Shown here: positions 16,832-25,016 of the stretch, in pieces
Layout of the letters: each line of letters opens with the position of its first letter
How positions within the stretch are numbered: the first letter of the stretch is position 1
DNA from: WVYX01 sp039592335
Lineage (GTDB): Bacteria > Gemmatimonadota > Gemmatimonadetes > Gemmatimonadales > GWC2-71-9
Length of the DNA: 64,000 nt
Reading direction: 5' to 3'
Assembly: GCA_039592335.1 (NCBI GenBank)
Contig: JBDHBX010000004.1
Coordinates: forward strand, 79,015-143,014
Notes under the pieces: model-generated
What the model was told of the DNA's origin: nothing
Databases searched by the model: none
What the model saw: only the letters and a program-made list of their open reading frames with translations
Program-made: the position numbers and the translations under genes

Positions 16832-19800
16832 CTACTTGCATGGCAGGAACCTGACCGTGGTCTCCATTTCCTCCAGCACCTGCTCGAGGGCACTCACCGT
16901 TTCGGCGATGTCCTGGCCGCTCGTCTCACGCGACAGGGAGAACCGTACCGAGCAGTGAACGTCCTCCTCCGACAGCCCCATCGCCATGAGGACGTGGGTG
17001 GGCTCGGGCGAGCCCGATTTGCAGGCCGAGCCCGAGGAGAGCGAGATACCGTGCTGGTCGAGCGCGACCACCAGTGACTCCCCTCGCAGACCGGGCAGGG
17101 TGAGGTTGAGCGTGTTGGGGAGCCGTCGCTCCGGGTGTCCGTTCAGCCGCGCCGTCGGAATGGCCTCGCCGATCCTGCTCGCGAGCGCGTCCCGCAGTTC
17201 CTGCATCGGTGCCGCATCCTGAGCAGCGCGGAGCGCCAGCTCGGCTGCCTTCCCCATGCCGACGATGGCCGGCACGTTCTCGGTCCCCGCGCGAAGGCCG
17301 CCTTCCTGCTTGCCCCCGTGCACGAGTGGTGCGAGCTCGATGCCTCGTTTCACGTAGAGCGCGCCGATGCCTTTGGGCCCGTGGAACTTGTGGGCGGACA
17401 GGCTGAGCAGATCCACGTCCAGCTCGGCGACGTCGATCGCGAGCTTGCCGGCCGCCTGCACGGCGTCGGTGTGGAACGGTACTCCGCGCTCGTGCGCCAC
17501 CGCGCAGAGCTCGGTGATGGACTGCACGGTCCCCACCTCGTTGTTGGCCAGCATGATCGAGACCAGCATCGTCTCGTCCGTGAGAGCCCGGCGGAGGGCG
17601 TCGGGACGCACCAGGCCGTGCTCGTCCACGGCCAGGTACGTCACCTCGCATCCCATCTGCTCGAGGAAATGACAGGTCTCGAGGACGGCCGGGTGCTCGA
17701 TCGCGCTGGTCACGAGGTGCCTGCGGGCCGTTCCATTGGCAAAGGCGATGCCCTTGAGCGCCAGGTTGTCCGCCTCGGAGCCGCCGGCCGTGAAGACGAT
17801 GCGGCGCGGTCGGGCGCCGATCAGTCTCGCCACCTGCCGGCGCGCCTGTTCGATGCCTTCCCGTGCGTCGCGTCCCAGGCCGTGAATGCTGGACGGATTG
17901 CCGAGCGTGCCGTCGAGGAAGGGGAGCATGGCCTCCCGCACGGCGCCATCGACCCGCGTCGTGGCATTGTTGTCCAGGTAGATGCGCCGCTTCGGTTGCC
18001 GTCGGCCGGTGGGGGCGCCCAATGTGACGGGGCCGCACGCGGCCGCGCGGCCGGCTGATTCGCGGGTGGCGGCTGTGCCGGCCTTCACCTTGGCCACCTC
18101 GCACAGCAGGGCCTTGTAGACGGGGAAGCCCGAGACGTCGTCGTAGTTGCTCAGGTCGGTCAGCTGATTGACGTTCCACTCCCGCCACGCCGGGGACCCC
18201 ACGGCCCCCCCGCCGCCCATGTTGCACTCGATGGCGCCCCGCACGATGTCGTCCGTGACACGAGCGCGGAACGGCACCGATCCGCGCGGGGTGCGGACCT
18301 CGACCAGGTCACCCGTCTCGATGCCCCTGGCCTTCGCATCGTCCACGTTCAGTTCGACGGCCGGCTCGGGATTGTCCTTGTTGAGTCCCTTGATGCCGTG
18401 GTGCTGCGAGCGGAAGTCGGTGTGGGGGCGGGCGCCCGAGTTGAACACCAAGGGGTACTCCCCCGCGAGCCGAGGACTCGCCAGCGGACCCTCTGTAGGC
18501 TCAACGTACTTGGGAAGCGGCTCGTACCCGTGGTCGTCGAGGGCGGTGGACCAGATCTCGAACTTGCCGGTGGGGGTGTCGAAGCCCGGCTGGCCGTCCG
18601 GCCGCAGGCTGCCCTTCTCCCACTTCTTGTACTCCATCATCGGTGTGGAGAGCTTGACCCAACCGCTGGCCTGGCGGACGGCCTCCGGAGAGTAGCCCGA
18701 TCCCTCCAGCGCGAACCGGATCATGGCTGCTTCGGTCTGCGGGTACAGCTCACCGTACCCCAGGCGGCGCGCCAGTTCGGCCATGATCAAGTAGTCGTTG
18801 CGCGCCTCCCCGACTGGCTCGATCACCTTCTCCCGTAGCCGGAAGATGGGGCCATACACCATGTACGAGTCGATCTCGAACATCGTGGTGGCCGGGAGTA
18901 CGACGTCGGCGTACGCAGCGTCGGCCGTGAGCTGACGGTCGATACAGAGGAGGAACTCCAGCCGGGAAAGCGTCTCCCGCCACACCGATGTCTGGGGCCA
19001 GGAGGTGAGGAGTGAGGCCCCGTGGACGATCAGTCCCCGAATGCGGTACGGGTCGCCCTCGAGCACGGAGGCGACCAGTCCGCTGGCGTGCGACTCCCCG
19101 CGGTAGTTGCTGTAGATGGGGAACTTCTCCCGCGCCACCGCCCGATCCAGGTCGGGGTTCGCCTGGTTGCAGGCGCGGTTGATGGGGAAGTGCGAGTCTA
19201 GCATGGCCAGTCCGATGCCCCCGGGCACGTCGAGCTGGCCGGCCAGGGCGAACAGCGAGAGCACCGCGCGGATCGCCTGGATCCCGCTGTTGGAGTACTC
19301 GAGGCCGGTGTACATGACGGGGCAGGCGCCGGTGGCGTGGCAGATGCGGCGCGCCAAATCACGAATGGTGTCGGCGGGCACACCCGTGATGGACTCGGCC
19401 ACCTCGGGTCGGAAGTGTTGCACGTACGTGCGCAGCTCGTCGAACCCGTGGCACCAGTCCTCGGCAAACCGCTCGTCGTAGAGCTCCTCGTCGATCATCA
19501 CCTCGATCATGGAGAGGGCGAGGGCGCCGTCGGTTCCGGGGCGGATCGGGACCCACTGCCCGCTGGTGCGCGCGGCGGTATCGGTGCGCCGCGGATCGAT
19601 GACCACGATGTCGGCCCCGCGCTTCGCGGCGGCCTCGAGCCGGTGCATGTCCAGGGGTGGAGAGTCGGTGGCCGGGTTGGCGCCCCATACCACCAGCATC
19701 TCGGCGTTCTCCATGTCGGTGAACATGTTCACCAGCATGCGGCCCAGCGTGACGTGCGGTGCGATCATGGCGAAGGAGACGTAGCACAATGCTCCCACGC

Positions 19801-20242
19801 CCATCGTATTGGGCGAGCCGAACGGAAAGAGCACGTTCGAGGCCGACGAAACGGCCACGTCCTTCGGTTGGAACATGTCACACAGCGAGAGCTCGAACGC
19901 GCCGCGGCCCGTATAGATGGACACGGCTTCCGGGCCAGACTCCTGCTTGATCATCTCAAGGCGCTGCACGATGAGATCGTACGCTTCGTCCCACGTGATG
20001 CGCTCGAACTCGTGCGTGCCCTTCGGACCCACCCGTTTCATGGGATACCGGAGGCGATGCTCCGAATAGACGATCTCGGGCGCGTGTTGCCCGCGGCGGC
20101 AGATCATGCCGAGGGGGTGCCCCGTGTCGGCACGGATGTCCCTGAGCGTCCCGTTCTCCATCCCCACCTCGACCCAGCAGCCCGCGGGGCAAATTCCGCA
20201 AATGCCCTTCTTCCAGCTGAGTTCCGCCGTCTGTTGTGTCAT
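16832..20242 (-). CDS. Molybdopterin oxidoreductase fused to cysteine desulfurase
   Basis: One 1136-residue frame joins two enzymes. Residues 1-722 are a DMSO-reductase-family molybdoenzyme: a [4Fe-4S] motif (C15, C18, C22, C48), a likely Mo-ligand C153 in VGALCYVS, the MGD-binding blocks VVWGANPATDSP and IDPRRTDTA, and a C-terminal molydopterin dinucleotide domain. A ligand Cys in this context resembles polysulfide/thiosulfate-reductase-type enzymes. After an Ala/Gly-rich linker (723-751), residues 752-1136 are a full NifS/IscS-type desulfurase: YLDNNATT, SAHKFHGPKG (PLP-lysine K952), SSGSACKSG (catalytic C1074). There is no Tat signal, so it should be cytoplasmic. No electron-transfer subunit or FdhD is adjacent. 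The linker has no start codon for a separate desulfurase. See findings. Confidence 0.92.
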   Translation of the reverse strand: MTQQTAELSWKKGICGICPAGCWVEVGMENGTLRDIRADTGHPLGMICRRGQHAPEIVYSEHRLRYPMKRVGPKGTHEFERITWDEAYDLIVQRLEMIKQESGPEAVSIYTGRGAFELSLCDMFQPKDVAVSSASNVLFPFGSPNTMGVGALCYVSFAMIAPHVTLGRMLVNMFTDMENAEMLVVWGANPATDSPPLDMHRLEAAAKRGADIVVIDPRRTDTAARTSGQWVPIRPGTDGALALSMIEVMIDEELYDERFAEDWCHGFDELRTYVQHFRPEVAESITGVPADTIRDLARRICHATGACPVMYTGLEYSNSGIQAIRAVLSLFALAGQLDVPGGIGLAMLDSHFPINRACNQANPDLDRAVAREKFPIYSNYRGESHASGLVASVLEGDPYRIRGLIVHGASLLTSWPQTSVWRETLSRLEFLLCIDRQLTADAAYADVVLPATTMFEIDSYMVYGPIFRLREKVIEPVGEARNDYLIMAELARRLGYGELYPQTEAAMIRFALEGSGYSPEAVRQASGWVKLSTPMMEYKKWEKGSLRPDGQPGFDTPTGKFEIWSTALDDHGYEPLPKYVEPTEGPLASPRLAGEYPLVFNSGARPHTDFRSQHHGIKGLNKDNPEPAVELNVDDAKARGIETGDLVEVRTPRGSVPFRARVTDDIVRGAIECNMGGGGAVGSPAWREWNVNQLTDLSNYDDVSGFPVYKALLCEVAKVKAGTAATRESAGRAAACGPVTLGAPTGRRQPKRRIYLDNNATTRVDGAVREAMLPFLDGTLGNPSSIHGLGRDAREGIEQARRQVARLIGARPRRIVFTAGGSEADNLALKGIAFANGTARRHLVTSAIEHPAVLETCHFLEQMGCEVTYLAVDEHGLVRPDALRRALTDETMLVSIMLANNEVGTVQSITELCAVAHERGVPFHTDAVQAAGKLAIDVAELDVDLLSLSAHKFHGPKGIGALYVKRGIELAPLVHGGKQEGGLRAGTENVPAIVGMGKAAELALRAAQDAAPMQELRDALASRIGEAIPTARLNGHPERRLPNTLNLTLPGLRGESLVVALDQHGISLSSGSACKSGSPEPTHVLMAMGLSEEDVHCSVRFSLSRETSGQDIAETVSALEQVLEEMETTVRFLPCK

Positions 20243-20271
20243 GGATTCACTCGGTTGGACCGCGCCGCAGC

Positions 20272-20898
20272 CTAGCCTTCCGACTCCTCCTCCAGTACGT
20301 AAGCGCGAGTGATCACGATCGGTTCCACGGGCAGCGCCTCGAAGTTGGGCCGCCGTGGGCGGGCAGGCACCGCCGCGATGGCGTCCACGACGTCCATGCC
20401 CTCAATCACCCGGCCGAAGACGGCGTAGCCCCAGCCGTCGGGGTACACGCCGAAGTCGAGTTTGGTGTTGTCGACCAGATTGATGAAGAAGTCGGTCTCG
20501 GCGCTGTGGATGTACTCCGTGCGCGCCATGGCCACGGTACCGCGCAGGTTGCTCAGGCCGTTGTCCGCCTCGTTCATGATGGGCTTGGCGCTGCTGGAAC
20601 GGCGGCGCAGGTCGGCCGTGAAGCTGCCGGCCTGGATCATGAAGCCGGGCCGCACGCGGTAGAACGTGAGGGAATCGTAGAAGCCGAGCTCTACGTGCCG
20701 CACGATGTGGGCGACGGTGATGGGGGCCTCTTCCCGATCGAGCTCCATCACGATTCGGCCTTTCGTCGTCTGGAGCACGACCGTGGGCGTGGGGTCCAAC
20801 GCCGCCTCCGAGTCGGACCCGGGCGTGCCGCCGCCCTCGCAGCCCGCGAGCGTCAGGGGAATCCACAGGATCAGGCCCAGCATCTGCCGCAGGTTCAT
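20272..20898 (-). CDS. Cyclophilin-type peptidyl-prolyl isomerase, lipoprotein
   Basis: A 208-residue exported isomerase that speeds cis-trans change at proline in envelope proteins. It has a lipoprotein signal peptide (LILWIPLTLAGC, lipobox Cys about residue 19) and a cyclophilin domain (about 38-195): KGRIVMELDREEAP, FYRVRPGFMIQAG (the FxxxxxxFxxQxG core), ETDFFINL, YAVFGRVIEGMDVVD. The ATG at 20898 has GGGAG about 9 nt upstream. It ends 29 nt before the start of the molybdoenzyme fusion on the same strand and may be cotranscribed upstream of it. Confidence 0.9.
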   Translation of the reverse strand: MNLRQMLGLILWIPLTLAGCEGGGTPGSDSEAALDPTPTVVLQTTKGRIVMELDREEAPITVAHIVRHVELGFYDSLTFYRVRPGFMIQAGSFTADLRRRSSSAKPIMNEADNGLSNLRGTVAMARTEYIHSAETDFFINLVDNTKLDFGVYPDGWGYAVFGRVIEGMDVVDAIAAVPARPRRPNFEALPVEPIVITRAYVLEEESEG

Positions 20899-21036
20899 GT
20901 GCCGCTCCCGGATGGTGTTCACGCTGAGAATCTCGCCCGGGTAGGCTCCTTGGCGCCAGGGTGGCATGTCGCATGCGCTGGATCGCGTTTCCGATGCGAT
21001 CTGCTACCTTAAGTCGATCCGGACCCCGGAGCATTC

Positions 21037-23319
21037 TTGGCCCCCAGCGAGCGTTCCACCAAGGTGGCCGTCGCCGTCGCCATCGTGACGGCGGTGGTCA
21101 TGATCGCCTTCCAGATGGCGGCCAAGGCGACGCGGGATGCGCTGTTCCTGTCCAGCTACGATGTCTCGGCGCTGCCGCGGATGATCATGCTCTCGGCCTT
21201 GGTCTCGGTGCTGGTGGCCTTTGGTGCCTCCCGTTGGATGACGGCGGTGGGCCCGGCCCGGCTCGTGCCGGGTGCGTTCGCCGCCAGCGGCACCCTGCTC
21301 CTCATCGAGTGGCTCCTGGTCGCCGAGTATCGGGGTGTCGTCGCCGTCCTGCTGTACCTGCACTATGGCGGCCTCGGCGCGGTGCTCATCTCCGGGTTCT
21401 GGTCCATCATCAACGAGCGCTTCGACCCCAGAACGGCGAAGCGCTACGTCGGCAAGATCGCCGCCGGAGCGACCGTCGGCGGGGTTTTCGGCGGGCTGCT
21501 GGCCGAGCGCGTCGCGGTGCTCGCCTCGGTGGAGGCGATGCTGCCGATCCTGGGGGCGCTTCACTTCGTCTGCTCTGGCCTGCTGCTGGGAGCTCGACAC
21601 GCCCGCGAGCGGGCCGACGCTCGCAGTGGTGCGGCGCGCAAACCCGAAGTGGCGCCCCCGGGAGCATCGGGGCTGAAGACCATTGTCGGTATGCCGTATC
21701 TGAGGGGACTCGTGGCCCTCGTGCTGTTCGTCACGATGGGCGAGGTCCTCATCGACTACGTGTTCAAGGCGCGCGCCACCGGCGCGTTCGGCGATGGGGA
21801 GCGCCTGCTCCGCTTCTTTGCCGTGTTCTACACGGGCGTGTCGGTGCTCACCGTGGCCGTGCAAGCGGTGGGGAGTCGCTTCGCGCTGCAACGCCTGGGG
21901 CTCACGCGCACGGTCGCGTTGCTCCCCGCCGGTGTCGGCCTGGGGAGTCTCGGCGCGCTGGCCGTACCGGGACTGGCGAGCGCCACGGCGCTCAGGGGAA
22001 CGGAGGCCATCTTCCGCAACGGTCTCTACCGTTCGGGCTACGAGCTGCTGTTCACGCCGCTGGCTGCAGGGCAGAAGCGGTCGACCAAGGCGCTGGTGGA
22101 TGTGGGCGTCGTGCGGCTCGGCGACATGGCCGGTGCCGCCGTAGTCCAGGTCATCCTGCTCGTGGCGGGAACCCTCGCGGCCACGACCCTCCTCGGGATG
22201 GCCGCAGGGGCGTCCCTCATGGCGGTGATCATCGCGCTGGGGCTGCGCGGCGGTTACGTGCGCACGCTCGAGCGCAGCCTGCTGTCCAGGGCCGTCGAGC
22301 TCGACCTCGATGAGGTGCAGGATGCCACCACGCGCACCGCCATGCTGCAGAGCGTCGGAACGCTGGGACTGACCCACTTCGAACGAGTGCCGCCGACCGA
22401 CGAGTTGGAGCGGCAGGCCGCGGCCGCCTCGCCCCCGAGCCGGGTAACGGCCTCTGAGCCGCCGCTGGACCCAGTGATGCGGCGCATTCGGGACCTGCGC
22501 TCGCGGGATGCGGCACGGGCGCGGGCGGCCCTCACGTCGGGTCCGCTCACGCCGGCCCTCGTGCCGCACGCGGTTCCGCTCCTCGCCTGGGACGAGGTCG
22601 TGAGCGAGGCGATGAAGGCGCTGCGCAGTGTTGCCGCGGAGTCGGCGGGGCAGCTCGTCGATCGCCTGTTGGACCGCGACGAGGAATTCGCCGTGCGGCG
22701 TCGCCTGCCGCTGGTGCTGGCGGCATCCCCCACGCCACGGGTGGTGGACGGCCTCTTCTGGGGTCTGGAGGACCAGCGGTTCGAGGTGCGTTACCGCTGC
22801 GGCCGTGCGCTCAGTCACCTGCTGGAGCTCAACCCGAAGCTCACCGTCGACCGCGAGCGCACCTTCGCCGCGGTGGTGCGGGAAGTTGGGGTGGACCGGG
22901 GCGTGTGGCAGAGCCACCGGCTGCTGGACAGTATGGAAGACGAGGAGTGGTCGCCGGTGGTTGATGAGGTGCTGCGCGAGCGCGCCTCCCGGAGCCTGGA
23001 GCATGTGTTCACCGTGCTCTCGCTGGTGTTGCCGCGTCAGCCGCTGAAGGTGGCCTTCCGTGGCCTCCATACCGACGACGCCATGCTGCGTGGCACGGCC
23101 CTGGAGTATCTGGAGACGGCGCTGCCGGAGGACATTCGTGCTGCGCTGTGGCCGTTCCTCGAGGACACACGGACCAGAGCGCAGCGGGAGTCCCGCCCCA
23201 CCGACGAGATCCTAGCCGACCTGCTGCAGTCGAATCAGTCGATCGTGATGAACCTGGAGCAGATGAAGAAGCTGAGAGAGCAGGGACGGAAGGCCCGGGG
23301 GGAGCCGGAGGAGGAGTAG
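21037..23319 (+). CDS. NTT-family carrier fused to HEAT-like repeats
   Basis: A 760-residue protein. About 12 membrane helices (residues 8-420) carry ADP/ATP-translocase (NTT/AAA) family features: the opening FQMAAKATRDALFLSSYD and ISGFWSIINERFDPRTAKRYVGKIAAGATVGG. The C-terminal 330 residues are soluble paired helices with HEAT-like spacing (for example LPLVLAASPTPRVVDGLFWG, RFEVRYRCGRALSHLLEL). NTT proteins in intracellular bacteria trade ATP for ADP; in free-living bacteria the role is unknown and may be transport of other nucleotides. The start is a TTG with GGAG 5 nt upstream; no better in-frame start precedes the first helix. It converges with a second NTT gene. Confidence 0.8.
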   Translation: MAPSERSTKVAVAVAIVTAVVMIAFQMAAKATRDALFLSSYDVSALPRMIMLSALVSVLVAFGASRWMTAVGPARLVPGAFAASGTLLLIEWLLVAEYRGVVAVLLYLHYGGLGAVLISGFWSIINERFDPRTAKRYVGKIAAGATVGGVFGGLLAERVAVLASVEAMLPILGALHFVCSGLLLGARHARERADARSGAARKPEVAPPGASGLKTIVGMPYLRGLVALVLFVTMGEVLIDYVFKARATGAFGDGERLLRFFAVFYTGVSVLTVAVQAVGSRFALQRLGLTRTVALLPAGVGLGSLGALAVPGLASATALRGTEAIFRNGLYRSGYELLFTPLAAGQKRSTKALVDVGVVRLGDMAGAAVVQVILLVAGTLAATTLLGMAAGASLMAVIIALGLRGGYVRTLERSLLSRAVELDLDEVQDATTRTAMLQSVGTLGLTHFERVPPTDELERQAAAASPPSRVTASEPPLDPVMRRIRDLRSRDAARARAALTSGPLTPALVPHAVPLLAWDEVVSEAMKALRSVAAESAGQLVDRLLDRDEEFAVRRRLPLVLAASPTPRVVDGLFWGLEDQRFEVRYRCGRALSHLLELNPKLTVDRERTFAAVVREVGVDRGVWQSHRLLDSMEDEEWSPVVDEVLRERASRSLEHVFTVLSLVLPRQPLKVAFRGLHTDDAMLRGTALEYLETALPEDIRAALWPFLEDTRTRAQRESRPTDEILADLLQSNQSIVMNLEQMKKLREQGRKARGEPEEE

Positions 23320-23345
23320 CGACGCGTCCCCGACGCCAGGTGCAG

Positions 23346-23382
23346 ACCGGCCCCCAGCGACGACGCATCGCTGGGGGCCGGT
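23346..23382. terminator. Hairpin between convergent NTT genes
   Basis: A perfect 15-bp GC-rich stem (23346-23360 with 23368-23382) with a 7-nt loop sits midway between the stops at 23319 and 23402. There is no T tract, but position and strength fit a bidirectional terminator. Confidence 0.6.
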
Positions 23383-23401
23383 CGCTCGTGGCGCCTGTCT
23401 C

Positions 23402-24874
23402 CTATTGCGTGGCGGCCGCCAGCCGGTCGTAGCGCCGGCCAATCAGTGCGGCCAACCCGAGCCAGGCCAGGATGAGCACTACGTTCACCAGCGCGAACTG
23501 CCCCGTGCTCAACATCAGCAGTTGGGCGCCCACGGCCACGACGGCCGCGGACAGTACGTCCCCGGTGCGCCAGAAGAAGGAATCGATCACCTGCTTGGCC
23601 TTGTACTTCTCCTCCCGGGTGGTCGGCAGGAACAGCGCGTGCCGCACCGTGTTGTTGAGCGAGTAGTCGGTAGCGTTCTCCGCGGTCTTGATCCAGCGGA
23701 TCGCCCCGAGAATGGGGACCACGGCTATGACCGTGTAGCCCATGAGGGCGATCACCGGCAGGAAGAGCAGGGCACGCGCCACGCCTGCGTACTTGATGAT
23801 GCGGGAGACCACGAAGGCCTGAAGCAGCAGTCCCAGGATGTTCACGACGGTGAAGAAGTCCGAGTAGAACTCAGCGATGCGGGCCTGGACCTCCTCCGTC
23901 CCGCCGCCCTCGGCCGCCACCGCCTGCTCGGTGAGGGCCACCACGGTGCGCCCCAGGATGTACTCGCCGTTGGTGTTGACCCAATTCAGCAACAGGATCA
24001 GGAATGCGATCATGAGGAGGTAGCGGCTGCGGAAGACGAGCCGGAACGCGCCACCCTCCGACTCCGGCTCCTCGACTACAGGCTCGGGCGGCGCTTCCTT
24101 CCCGGGCTCCATTGCCTGGAAGACGCCACTCTCGCGCTGGTACTCCTGGGCCGGAACCTTGAACTCGCCGGTGGCGGTCCGGAATTGGCCGGTCGCGGCG
24201 GGCATCGTACCAGTGGTGAATGGATCCGGGAGGTGGTCCTCGGTGCGCCGCCGCTCCCGTGCGTCCACGATGTTGGTGATCAGTGCGGCGACAATCAGCA
24301 GTACCGCCGAGAGGGGGAACAGCGGATTGATGCCGATACCGCTCAGCACGTTCGGCAGGTAACTGCCGACCACCGCCCCGGCCGAGGCCCCGAACCCAAC
24401 GATCGGGAAGAGTCGCTTCCCCTCATCCGTTGTGTACACGTCGTTGGCGAACGCCCAGAACTGGGCGATCATCATGACGTTGAAGATTCCTACCCATACG
24501 AAGAAGGCGACACCGAGTCCGAAGCCTGAGACACCGGCCTGCGCCACGAGGTAGAACACGCCCAGGCAGGCGACGAAGAAGGCGGTCACCCCGTTGATGA
24601 GGCGGCGCCGCGGCACCCGCGCCGCGACGGCGCCGTACAGCGGCACGAGGCCCGCGAGCAACAGTACCTGGCCGGCCGCGGTGTAGCTCTTCACCTCGGC
24701 GCTGGCCCCGCCGAGGATGAGAGCCTCCCGCACGACCTTCAGCACGTAGTACGCGGTCAGGATGAGGAAGACGTTGAGCGTGAGGAACAGGACGTTGCCG
24801 CTCTCCCCACCGCGCACGTCGGTGAAGAGGCGCAGGAAGCGGTCCATGGGGCTCGATCGGGACATGCCGTTCAC
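23402..24874 (-). CDS. NTT (ATP/ADP translocase)-family carrier
   Basis: A 490-residue integral membrane protein with about 12 helices. The N-terminal blocks LTLNVFLILTAYYVLKVVREALIL and VGIFNVMMIAQFWAFANDVYTTDEGKRLFPIVGFGAS are characteristic of bacterial NTT-family proteins (the family named for Npt1/ATP-ADP translocase), quoted here only as landmarks. A cytoplasmic loop of about 60 residues between helices 6 and 7 is rich in Pro, Glu and Thr. The start is a GTG at 24874 or an ATG at 24865. Unlike its convergent neighbour it has no HEAT-like tail. The substrate is not known for free-living bacteria. Confidence 0.82.
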   Translation of the reverse strand: MNGMSRSSPMDRFLRLFTDVRGGESGNVLFLTLNVFLILTAYYVLKVVREALILGGASAEVKSYTAAGQVLLLAGLVPLYGAVAARVPRRRLINGVTAFFVACLGVFYLVAQAGVSGFGLGVAFFVWVGIFNVMMIAQFWAFANDVYTTDEGKRLFPIVGFGASAGAVVGSYLPNVLSGIGINPLFPLSAVLLIVAALITNIVDARERRRTEDHLPDPFTTGTMPAATGQFRTATGEFKVPAQEYQRESGVFQAMEPGKEAPPEPVVEEPESEGGAFRLVFRSRYLLMIAFLILLLNWVNTNGEYILGRTVVALTEQAVAAEGGGTEEVQARIAEFYSDFFTVVNILGLLLQAFVVSRIIKYAGVARALLFLPVIALMGYTVIAVVPILGAIRWIKTAENATDYSLNNTVRHALFLPTTREEKYKAKQVIDSFFWRTGDVLSAAVVAVGAQLLMLSTGQFALVNVVLILAWLGLAALIGRRYDRLAAATQ

Positions 24875-25016
24875 GGTTCAGGTCCCCTCGCCATGGGTTG
24901 GCCGGCCGTGCGGGAGGAGTGATTCCACGACAATACGCCTCGTCCGGGGGGATGCAAGCGCGGGCCGTTTCCCCGCCCCGCCCCGCCGTGATACTCTATG
25001 GAGACACGGGAGGTTC

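Noticed and set aside
17980..18075. Possibility that the desulfurase is a separate gene starting in the linker.
   Set aside because: The linker has no ATG and no ribosome site near residues 723-752, and the frame is continuous, so a fusion is simpler.
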